Below, piece by piece: positions 37,401-46,800 of a stretch of DNA of 64,000 nucleotides. Numbering within the stretch: position 1 is the first letter of the stretch; each line of letters opens with the position of its first letter. The position numbers were made by a program, and so were the translations under genes. The DNA is from Trebouxia sp. TZW2008 (taxonomy: Eukaryota > Chlorophyta > Trebouxiophyceae > Trebouxiales > Trebouxiaceae), in assembly GCA_002118135.1 (NCBI GenBank), contig BDIU01000378.1, forward strand, positions 1 to 64,000. The letters are read 5' to 3'. The notes beneath the pieces are model-generated. The model did no database searches. It was not told the DNA's origin and was given only the letters and a program-made list of their open reading frames with translations.

Positions 37401-40340
37401 GACAGTCGAATCTGCTCTTTGCCATACGCGCTCCCTGTCAAGCTGAGCCTGACTGGTCTCAAGGCTGCAGCCACGCTGTCTCTTGGTCTCAAAGCAAGCA
37501 CAGTGCATTTGTCTGAACTGCCTCGACCACAAATCACTCTACCTAATCAGGCTAGCAAGATGAACGCTTTGTCACTAGAAACTTAGCAGCAAGACCCTGG
37601 TTGCTGTGCGTGCATGCGTAGCTTCTGTTGTGATAAGAGCCTTGTTTGCTGCAAAGGCAAGAAGCCTGCAAAAGACATGTCCGCTGGACGCATGGTACAG
37701 GAACATATTTGACAAGCACTGTTGGCAGATACTTTCCTAAAGCACGCGTCCAGCAAAAATGCATCTTGCACAACAGGTCAAATGCACACGTAGCAGACAA
37801 GGCTAGATACTTGCAGTCAGGACACACATCAGCAACTTGTACCCAGCGTGTCCTTGTGCAGAACCAGGGATCTGAAGATTGAAAGGCATGCACGTACTGA
37901 AATGTAGCTCTTGAACAAACGAGACTTAGGCAAATTGGCAGGACAAGCTGCAAAAAGGAAACGTTACGGCTGTACAAGCAATGACGGTGCTGCTTGGCTC
38001 TCACAGATCACTCACAGTGGCAAAATTCCAGGTGCGCACAGCACAGCTGGCATCTGTCTCGCCCATTGTAATGCAGCCATTTGCCCTTGACGAGCAGACA
38101 ACAGGGTGCTGCTGAGAGCCTCAGGTCTCCAACACTTCGCTGACAGAGTTGGTTCTGGGTGTGATACGTCATGCCATTCTGACTGAAGCATTTGCTCACT
38201 ACTGAGAGGCACAGGCAGCTGCAGACAAGCAGCATATGCTTGTCGGCTGCGGTCTCCCTGCCTATCATGAGCGGATACAGTGTCTCCATCTAGGAAGATT
38301 GCATCAATCATAAAGATTCATCAACCTTATACCAAATTGTCCTTGATCAGAGATAGCACAGCAGTCAGAATGCAGTGATTGGTTTCCAACTGTCCCTTGT
38401 CTGATTGATATTGTGTGTCCTGATGGTGTGACTGTCTTGACATTGTGTGTCCTGATGTTGTGTGTCTTTACAAGGAGAAGCTACTGTACCTGTCTGCACA
38501 TCTCTAGTATATAGCGCACGTCAGCAAAGCTCTCGTCCTTGGTCAGCCGCTTCTCAACAGGGATGCCATTGACCTTCTCAATGATGAGCCCACATGGCAT
38601 GTCAGTCTCCTTGTCCAGGATGCAAGCTCCAGTACCCATGAAGCCTACAGCAGCATAAGTGCCCTTGCAGGTCGATTGTGACAGCAACTATGCATGTGAT
38701 GTCTGCACATAGTGATGAACATGTCACTCTCCTTGTCCAGGATGCAAGCGCCAGTACCCATGAACCCTGCAGCAATATGATTGCCCTCAGGAGTGCAGCT
38801 CATCAATCTGACAGGAGCTTGCACAATTCTCCTGCATAAGGTGCATGTATACTGCAAAGGCCACAGGCCAGCTGAGGCGATCACCCAAATTTGGTGAGTT
38901 GCATCCACAGCTTGCAGAGCCATCTGGTTGCAGCCTTTTCGCCAGTGCTTGCCTGCCAGTTTATCAAGTGCAAGCTCCAGTACCCATGAAAACTACAGCA
39001 ACATGACTGCCCTTGGGAGTGCAACTCATCAACCTGGCAGAAGACTATGCAATCGAGTGCTCTGCATATGCTGCGTGTGTTTGAGAAGGACACAGGCAAG
39101 CTGAGCCAAGCAACATATGGTAAGAAATGCACACAGCTTGCAGAGCCCTCTTAAGTGGCTCACTGTCAACAATGAGTGCACCCTGCCTCGCACTACTTGC
39201 CTGTCAACACATCAGATGCAGTTGACTGAAACAGCTTTCTGAGAGCCTGATACTGTGGTGCAAACGGCCTGACACAAGAAGGTGTCCTTATGAGTCACAG
39301 CTTATTTCAGGTCTTTGAGATGTGCATACCGTGCAGTTCACCATCTTGGCCTGTGATGGTGTTGAGCTGCTGCCCAATCAGCCATTCTCTTTTCAAGCCA
39401 ATGTCTAGGCCAGTCATGGGTGTAGCTAGCTTGTACTTCATGACCTGCAATGTGACACACTTCCTCACCAGATTGTACAAGTCTCGCACACGCATCTAAA
39501 AAAGACAAACACAACAGCGTAGCTGACATGCATACTCAGTGATACATTATCTGGTGAGTTTTCGACATGCTCCGTGACTGCAGCTGGCAAAATGGCAGAA
39601 TTGAAGGCCTGGTCGTATGAGGGCTAATGCCATATCTCCGTCAAATTGAGCAGTATATGCTTTGTCATGGCTGAGTGGTGCGGTTGAGACATCCAGCAGC
39701 TGAATGACAATTTGTCAAATCTTAGGCACCGCACCTTTAAAAGCTTGTTTGTTTTTTCACCGTCCGGTCCATTTAGGGCGAGGACTCTGCCCTGAACACC
39801 GCCACCAATTTCTTTGCCAACAGTATACTCTGGAGTCAATTTCAGACCATCTCTTGCAAAGAAGTCGCTTGGAACCCTGATGACCTGCAAATTCAAACAA
39901 GCTGGTTTGATCAGAGCCTGGCTTCAGTGTGAGCACTGAAGTTTAAAGATGGCTGATCTGTTGTTACCCACCGTTGCATCAATGCCGTCAGCAACATCGA
40001 TGGAACCAGGCTCCCCAATGGGGTGCTCAGGCAAGGGGCTTTCGTCTGAGCTAAGCTGCTTCTGAGCATCATCTAGAAAGCTTTGCACGCCTTCTGCTAG
40101 ATCTTGTGCGCTGCGGACTGCGTCGTTTGGGCGGCGGACATCTTCGTCAACGCTAGACGCAGCCAAGATAGTGAGCTGCCGCTGATTTGTGGAGTGTTTG
40201 CGTTGGCGTCTGAGCGGGGTTGCTGCGTGGTGAACCCTTTGATGCCGGATGGTCACTGGGGTGAACGACTGGATGCGGCGATGCAAATGTTGTGACGATA
40301 CAGTTCCTGCGCTGCCTAGGAGGCCTTGCGATCCTGCCAT
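25406..40340 (-). CDS. Plastid-targeted divergent protein kinase, 9 exons, 494 aa
   Basis: Exons (minus strand): 40340-39972, 39884-39735, 39495-39330, 38644-38490, 33359-33206, 31909-31786, 27882-27789, 26849-26692, 25520-25406. All junctions are GT-AG and the total (1,485 nt) closes in frame at a TAG. Residues 1-70 are rich in Arg, Ser, Thr and Gln with few acids, like a chloroplast transit peptide. The kinase fold is seen as a Gly-rich loop GGGVQGRV (150-157), a catalytic loop HGDLNCANV (His296, Asp298, Asn303), a metal-binding DYG in place of DFG (345-347) and a GDVW (379-382) like the helix-F Asp motif. K173 is the best candidate for the ATP-anchoring Lys. HGDLN in place of HRDLK is unusual for a classical Ser/Thr kinase. 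Catalysis is plausible because His, Asp, Asn and the DYG Asp are all present. I recognise no named subfamily. The introns are long (up to 6.6 and 5.1 kb) and full of exon-derived repeats. It is divergent from the phosphatase gene. Confidence 0.85.
25590..25980 (-). repeat. Three extra copies of the kinase terminal exon
   Basis: Copies at about 25,590-25,690, 25,735-25,830 and 25,890-25,975 repeat the 5' two thirds of the last kinase exon with its acceptor side. The first two are very close to the real exon and keep an open frame and the peptide FSFTRMTDIRP; the third is decayed. None carries the true C-terminus, so they are probably not used, but alternative splicing cannot be excluded. Confidence 0.8.
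26900..27515 (-). repeat. Four decayed copies of kinase exon 8
   Basis: Units at about 26,920-27,010, 27,065-27,150, 27,230-27,325 and 27,415-27,512 repeat the phrase that encodes KVTGVTISAFFKNETGSTY in the real exon (26,692-26,849). They show frameshifts, lost acceptors (the copy starting at 27,322 lacks AG) and substitutions such as Cys for Phe or Ser. A long minus-strand open frame running through exon 8 and the first copy is explained by this duplication. Confidence 0.8.
27950..28040 (-). repeat. Decayed copy of the kinase exon 7 acceptor region
   Basis: The segment repeats 'ggtcctgt..cagcc.ccacacat' and 'cttgtt' followed by 'caccacctgcacca', as in the real exon 7 at 27,835-27,895. It is interrupted by an insertion and not usable as an exon. 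Confidence 0.65.
29310..30870. repeat. Intronic tandem array, unit about 170-230 bp, 7 copies
   Basis: It lies inside the intron between kinase exons 6 and 7. The phrases 'gtgaaacaccgccagctgtc', 'gatgcaaggcttgctcaca' and 'aggaagccaagc' mark units near 29,469, 29,640, 29,873, 30,103, 30,270, 30,450 and 30,662. No frame is maintained. Confidence 0.75.
31137..31260. ncRNA. Inverted repeat with 42-bp arms (hairpin)
   Basis: The arms 31,137-31,178 and 31,219-31,260 match as reverse complements at about 36 of 42 positions, with perfect 17-bp outer ends and a 40-base loop. It is in a kinase intron. It could be a small-RNA hairpin or a miniature inverted-repeat element; no target-site duplication is obvious at the ends. 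Confidence 0.45.
31990..32150 (-). repeat. Decayed copies of the kinase exon 6 acceptor region
   Basis: The phrase 'gctgctgagcgtccttgtcacctgcaag' at 32,010-32,042 repeats the true exon 6 start and acceptor (31,890-31,915). A weaker copy with 'tcaatgata' and 'ctccaactgc' follows at about 32,130-32,155. Confidence 0.7.
33046..33077. repeat. CAT trinucleotide microsatellite
   Basis: About ten CAT/ATC units in a kinase intron. The minus-strand poly-Met reading frame across it is a microsatellite artefact. Confidence 0.85.
33362..33520 (-). repeat. Decayed copies of the kinase exon 5 acceptor junction
   Basis: Variants of 'ccaaaaatctgcagcaaacatgcattgct', the exon 5 start plus acceptor, recur near 33,395-33,425, 33,445-33,465 and 33,480-33,512, upstream of the real exon in transcript orientation. 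Confidence 0.65.
33775..34370. repeat. Intronic repeat, unit about 260 bp, 2 copies
   Basis: 'catgcgttaacagcatggtg' with 'caagtctcagaggcca' at 33,783 returns in variant form at 34,040, about 258 bases later. It is in the 5.1-kb kinase intron. Confidence 0.55.
34725..35062. repeat. Tandem array, unit 120 bp, 3 copies, with outliers
   Basis: 'gacaagcgctgttggcaag' starts units at 34,733, 34,852 and 34,972. Each also holds 'gcaccaagcagggctgcatc' and 'acacacagcagacaa'. Outlying single copies lie at about 36,800-36,907 and 37,708-37,800, also within the same intron. The minus-strand Cys-rich reading frames are by-products. Confidence 0.8.
36335..36770. repeat. Short tandem repeat, 'gcttgcatgcatg' family
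   Basis: Four units (about 36,335, 36,420, 36,625 and 36,710) carry 'gcttgcatgcatgtgactgtgtatgt' and 'gccttgtctgcagtct'. They lie inside the 5.1-kb kinase intron. Confidence 0.65.
38700..39040 (-). repeat. Two decayed copies of kinase exon 4 with acceptor
   Basis: The peptide phrase GFMGTGACILDKE of real exon 4 (38,490-38,644) is repeated at about 38,725-38,770 and, in damaged form, at 38,965-38,995. A trace may follow near 39,200. Each is followed in transcript direction by intron-like sequence, so only the 5' part of the exon was copied. Confidence 0.75.
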
Positions 40341-40811
40341 GCCTCACACGTAGCTGCAAACGACGGACCCCTTTTTGCTGCAAGCGATGCCCTCCAACCA
40401 GGTTTGGAGGGTCGCCTTTCAGGTCACGCAGATTTGAAAAGGCCCCAAGAAGTAAGTTTGACAATTGCACGCGAAACTGTAGCACGACGCTTACAACAAG
40501 CAGCGCGGTCGTCGAGGAGAGGCCTGTACCTCAGCCGAGGTTTCGATATCTGCTCCCCTGTTTTTCTTGCGTTCTGGGGTTTTGACTGTCCAGTCAACAA
40601 AGCGCAGGGGATTGAAGTGTCCCTGCTTGGAAGTTGACATCGTCTGCTTTGTCAAGGCATTTGCCGCTCCGAAACCAGGCTTTCTTGGCTCTGCAATCCA
40701 AGCGCGACATCAGCGCTGTGATCAATCTCTGTGGCAAGACGCAGCTGTGTCGGAGGCACGTTTCAGATCGTGTAAGTTGCGCAGTAAAAGGCGCCGAACG
40801 TGTCCTGTTCT
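40341..40811. promoter_or_regulatory. Intergenic region between divergent genes
   Basis: The kinase start codon (minus, 40,340) and the proposed phosphatase start (plus, 40,812) face away from each other across 471 bases. The interval holds no other gene I can support. A shared promoter is inferred from geometry only; no core motif is clear. Confidence 0.4.
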
Positions 40812-43800
40812 ATGTCCACACTGATCGGCAGGGCACATCTCTTGCGCTTGCCGAGCTACCGTAACACCGGACGTGCCCAAATCCGGCGTGCATCTGGATT
40901 TGTACGAGCACAGCAAACAAATGCTGATGTAACGCGCCGCGTTGCTGTCATTGCTGCCGGCCTGATCCCTACCGTTCAAGCTTTAGCTGCAGAAGAAAAC
41001 ACCAAAGGCGCAAGGTCAGCTTCCCTGTGCACCATGGTCTCGTCGCGAACATTGCGGCTATCAAAGGCCCTTCGATAACGAAGGTCGGCCAGAATGACCG
41101 AAATGGTCATGTGGCTTCCAGCGAAGTCATCACTGTTTGCCCATGCTGCAGCTCCTCACAAAGCACCTTCTCTCGGCCTGATCAAGAGCCTCCCCAGTAC
41201 CTGCCTATGGTCGAAGAAATTGACCAGCTAGGTTGGTGACATACCTTATCAAGTCATCTTGGCACATATTTCTCACTGAAGCACCGTGGTGATGGCATCT
41301 GGCTTATATGAAGGTCATCGAGGCAGGTCGATCTGTTGTATTAATGCTGCACTTGGTTGTTGCAGGGGCCCAAGCACAAGCAGCACGTGAGACCCAAACC
41401 AAAGTCGAGGATTCTGAAAGCCCTCAGGGCCCTGACAAAGGCCCTGCTACCAAACGGCAGCACCTCATTGTGATGCGACATGGTGAAAGAGTAGATGAGG
41501 TGGGTCGCTTGCACTGTAACGCACATAATGGAAAGTCAGGTTATGGTGTGAGACATTGAGATAGATTGGGCACATTCCAGCTCTGCCTGGTCATGCGACA
41601 TGCTGAAAGAATAGATGAGGTGGGTCAGTTGTGCCATTGCGGCAGTTGATACCAGAAACTCAGTATGTACTGTTAGATTAATTTTCACACCCTATTGGCT
41701 CATCGTCACTCAGCATGGCAAAATACCAGATCAGATGGGTCAGTTGTGCTGTTGCGGCAGTAGATACCAGAAACTCAGTTCATACTGTTAACTTATTGTT
41801 CACACCCTAGTGGCTCACTGTCATGCGGCATGGCCAAAGATAGATGAAGTGGATCAGTTGTGCCATAAAGGCCAGCTGCATAGTGCACTGCAGACTGCCT
41901 GGGAAGTGTGTCATCAGTGTGAAGCATCGTATGCACTTATCGCTTTGTTGATATTCTCTCACAGCAAGGTCTGTTGAGACCAGCTGTCATTGGACAGACT
42001 TTCATTGCCATCTTATGGCACATGCGGTCAGACTTGTTGTCTGGCTGAAGCATGTAAACATCTCCTCCTCCTCCTTGGCAACATAGCTGCTGCATGTGCT
42101 GCCTTGCTTCAATTGACACAGTGCTCAAGCTGTCTGGCCTTATGACCTCTGCTTGTTGAGACTAGCTGTCGTTGGTAATGTAGCTGCTAAATGTGCTGCT
42201 ATGCATGCTGTGCAGGTTGACAAGTGCTCAGGCTGTCTGGCCTTTCAACCCCTGCTTGTTGAGACTAGCTTTCACTGGCAATGTAGCTGCGACACGTGCC
42301 GTTATGCTTTGCGTTCTGTGCAGATTGACACAGTGCTGAAGCTGTTTTGCGTTACGAACCCTGCTTGTCCATACTAGCTTCCACTGGCGGGGCAGTTGTT
42401 GTTCACAGTGGTAGTCTGCATGCTGTGCAGATTGAGACAGTGCTCAAGCTGTCTGGCCTTATACCCTCTGCTTGCTAAGACTAGCTGTCATTGGCAATGT
42501 AGCTGCTACATTTTTCACAATGCTTTGCATACTGAGCAGATAGATAGAATTCAGAGCTACCCAGCCTTATGGGCCCTGCTTATTGAGATGATTCTCTTTC
42601 ATATAGTGTTCTGTTGCTTACAACTTGAATTTGCATGCTGTGCAGCTTGACAGAATCTAAAATTTTCAAGATATCCAGCCTTACGACCGCTGCTTGTTGA
42701 GACCACTTTTCTTTCATGAAGTGTTTCTGATGTTCACAAGTGAGCTGTGCATGCTGTGCAGATAGACAAAACCTGGAGTGCCCAAGCTGTCCGGCCCTAT
42801 GACCCCTACCTCACCCCAAAGGGTGAAGAGCAGGTCAGCCAGTCAATGCCTGAAAGTTTGCCTATTGTGAAACTGTCGAAGGCATTGGATTTGAAGGAAG
42901 AAAAGCCAAGAATACTGTCCAGTCAGTTGTAGCTTGCTGCCAAGTTGATTCCACAGTTGCAGCACAGTGTCATAGGTTTCAAACTTGTATTTGCAGCAAT
43001 CCAAGATGGCTTTCAATGACACATCACTTTCATGCTTCAGCAAAGGCAGCAAGTTGCATGTTGGCTCAAGCAAAACCTGCTCAAAGGTCAGTTTGTTGGT
43101 ATAGGGCTACCAGCTGACAAAAAGTTGTGCATATCCATCAAGCACACAACAGCAATTTAACGTTATAATATTCAGAAAGCTGCAGCATGCACAGCCTGCA
43201 CCTTTGTATGGTGCAGGCACGTGCCGTAGCAGAGCACCTGAAAGAGTTTGACATCAAGCGAGTCTTTGTCTCCCCGTTCTACAGGTAAGGCTTGCAAGCC
43301 ACCGCCCTTGTCTGTTGACACGCCCTTGTCATTGCACCTTTGTGACCTCACTATGTTGACAGCACTTACCATTGCGTAATCAGATGTGATTTACCGAAGC
43401 AAGGAGCTGCTGCTGACAGTCTCTAAGCTGTTGCTGGCAGGCGTCGCATGGTCTGCATGATCAAGCTGTTTGCTGGTCATGCCAGTCTTGCGTAATGTTC
43501 AGCCCATGTGTGCTGCAGAGGGTCCGGCATTGAATAACATACTTTGGATTGTAGTTTGTGCATGGTATGGCTTGTGAACTCTGTTGTCTGTTGAGATAGC
43601 CAGTTTCTTGTCATGTTGTATGTGTCTTCAGACCACCGTGTTTGGCATAGGAATGATTAGCTAGAATCACGTCACTTGGAATTGCTCAATCTATGCACGG
43701 CATGGGTTTGCTTTGCTGTCTGTCAGCAATGCCAATCTCTGTTTGAGTGCTGCAGGTGTCTTCAGACAACTATGTTTGCCATGGAGGGAGTGAAGTTGCC

Positions 43801-46800
43801 ACCAGAACAGTGGACCATCACCTGTGCTGTCTCAGAGGTAAGGAAACCTGCTGTGTGTTGAAACACCGCTAATGCAAGGCAGCTACAATGGTCCTAGTCT
43901 GCAGCTAACGCTATGCAGTCTGCATCTGGATAGGTCCAGCTCCTCACTCAGGGCACAATGGTCATTGTATATTGCTGTTGTGCTTTGCCCTTCAAGCAGC
44001 ATGCTGAATGTGCTCTGTGGAGCTCTCAGTGGATTTGGCCTTTGCATGGTACACACAAATGCTGTATGGACAGTGTGCTGCTTCAAGTACAGTGCATGTG
44101 CTTGAAGGCTGCAATCAATGCACTGCTTGTGACCTTGCTACTCCCTCTCACCTTGTTCTTCCTTGCAACAGCATAGCACAGGGAGCAGGTGTTGTGTTCA
44201 GTACATCAGTGCCTGCTCACAAGATGTGCATGCAACCGGATTACTATCTGGACCCTTTGACTTCTGCCTATGCAGTTCTTAAATCCCTGGATCATGGTGA
44301 AGAAGGGCGGAAAGCTGCCGGCTGGTCACATCAACGACTGGTTCTGGGAAGAGAAGGACATGAAGAACTACATGGCCACTAGACTACCAACTGGTGCGAC
44401 CCTTGTTGTGTTTCCCCCTTCCTCCCTTCTCTACCCCCTCCTTAGGCCCCCCCTACCCCCTCACATATCGCTCCCTAACCCCTCCCTACCCCCTCCCTAC
44501 CTCTTCCGTACCCCCTCCCTACCCCCTCCCTTGCCCCTCCCTTGCTCATCCCTGCCTCCCTCACCCCTTCCCACCCTCCCTCCCTCCTTCCTCCCTTACT
44601 CCTCCCTGCCTCCCGTCCACCCTCCCTCCCCACCCCCTCCCTGCCTCCCATGCGCCTACCTTTCCCTGCCGTGCTTCCACCATTGCCCCTTGCCCTAGCA
44701 AGTGATTGTTTATTGGGCTGTGCAACTAGCTTGCTTACATTGGTCACGCAGCTTTGAACAATCCAAAACCTAGGCAGCCCGGAGCGCAACCCTGCGAACA
44801 GGCTTTGTGGTGTGGGTCTGTGGGGCCAAAACCCCCCTCCACTTGGTTCCCCTCAGTGCCCCTCCCTCAACCGTGCCATCTTTGCCTACCAGTCAAATCC
44901 CTCCACCAGGTGACAAAGACAAAGAGGAAGAGCAGGTTTTCAGGGGAACAAAGGAAAGTCTGATGCCCGAACTTGACCCTGGGCGCAATGTCTGCAGCCA
45001 GGCAATAAAAGGTTGCATTTTGTCTAAGGTGAAATTTGGGCAGCAGACCTTGCTTCGTTTCCCTGAGATTCTGCTCAACTCCTTGACTTCTTCCTTCCTT
45101 ACAACCAGTCAGTGTGTGCTGAGCGGTTGTTTGGCTGCAGAAATTGCGTCCAGGGTGAAGTTTGGGCAGCAGACCTTCCTTCGTTTCCCCGAGAATCTAC
45201 TCAACTCCAGAGCCAGATATGCCAAAGCGTTCCAGGTCTGCCTCTGTCTCAAATACACAATGCAAGGTATGCATTCAATGCAAGTATCAACTTGACATGC
45301 AGAATGTCATTGTGAATGGTCTGTTGGGCCCTCATGTCACTGTTGTGAGGTGTTATGCAAGACATTGAAATGAAGCAATGGGGTGGGTTTTGATGTTTAT
45401 GACCAATGGGAAGGCTTTTTGTCTCATCTCTGGGGTTACATGCCACTGCTGCACTGCGCAGAGCAGGACATTGCCAATGGAGCAAAAGTGAACAAGAAGT
45501 GTTCCGAATGTTCTGTAATCCCTGGCAATGCTCTTCTTCCTTGATTTCTGGACTTGCTTGCCATTGATTTACTGCCTGATGCATTGCTGATGAAGCAATC
45601 GGGGACCATGTTCTCATCATGGCTCACAATGCAGTTATTTGCTGAAACTTAGGATTGTTTACCTCTGATGTTGTGTGGGGTGCAGGACATTGCTGATGAA
45701 GCGAATGGGGACAATGTGCTGATTGTGACCCATGGGGATGCCGTCAACTCATCAGTGACAAGGCTGATGCCCTGGACCATTGTTGTACAGCTTCACACAT
45801 GGCATTGCTCATGAAGCAGATCATGACAATGTGCTGCTTGTGACCCTTGTTGTGTCTGACAACCCTGACTCTTTGATAGGCGCTTGTCAGCAGTCTATTG
45901 TGTGGTGCAGGACATTGCTGATGAAGCGAATGGGGACAATGTGCTGATTGTGACCCATGGCGATGCCGTCAACTCCTCAGTGACAAGGCTGATGCCCTGG
46001 ACCATTGTGTACCCTGTGCTGCACACTGGTTTCACTGTTGCCTACAGAGATCAGCACCAAGGTAGAATCATGCTCAGCAATCTTTTGTCAATAGCAACAG
46101 CATCAGAAATAACATTGATCCCGTTTTTCCATTGTGTGCGCTGTTGGCTTCACTCTTGCCTACAGAGATCAGCACCAAGGTACGATCATGCTCAGCAATT
46201 GTTCATGATAGCAGCGAAACAATGCAAATGCTGATGCCTGTAACCAGTATGTACCCTGTACGGCAAACGGCTTCACTGTCGCTCACAGAGATCAGCATCA
46301 AGTTATGGTCAGGCTCAGCCATCTCTTGTCAGTCACAATCAAATCAGAAAGAACACTGATGCGCTGGACCAAAGTGTTGCACACCGGCTTCACTGTTGCC
46401 CATAGAAATCAGCATCAAGGTGAATGCATGCTCAGCCATCTGTCGCTAGTAACAACAATATCAGAAAGAACACTGATGCCCTGGACGATTGTGAACCCTG
46501 TACTGCACACTGGCTTCACTGTGGGTTCAAGAGATCAGCACCAAGGTACGATCATGCTCAGCAATTGTTTGTGATAGCAGCGAAACAGTATAAATGCTGA
46601 TGCCTTGGACAGTTGTGTACCCTGTCCTGCACACTGGCTTCACTGTTGCCTACAGAGATCAGCATCAAGGTACGATCATGCTCAGCAATTGCTTGTGATA
46701 GCAGCAAAACAATGCAAATGCTAATGCCTGTAACCAGTATGTACCCTGTACGGCAAACCAGCTACACTGTCGCTCACAGAGATCAGCATCAAGGTATGGT

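Noticed and set aside
44270..44789. Pro/Ser-rich and Gly/Arg-rich open frames on both strands
   Set aside because: They arise from the pyrimidine tract in the intron after phosphatase exon 7; the exon stops at a donor at 44,394.
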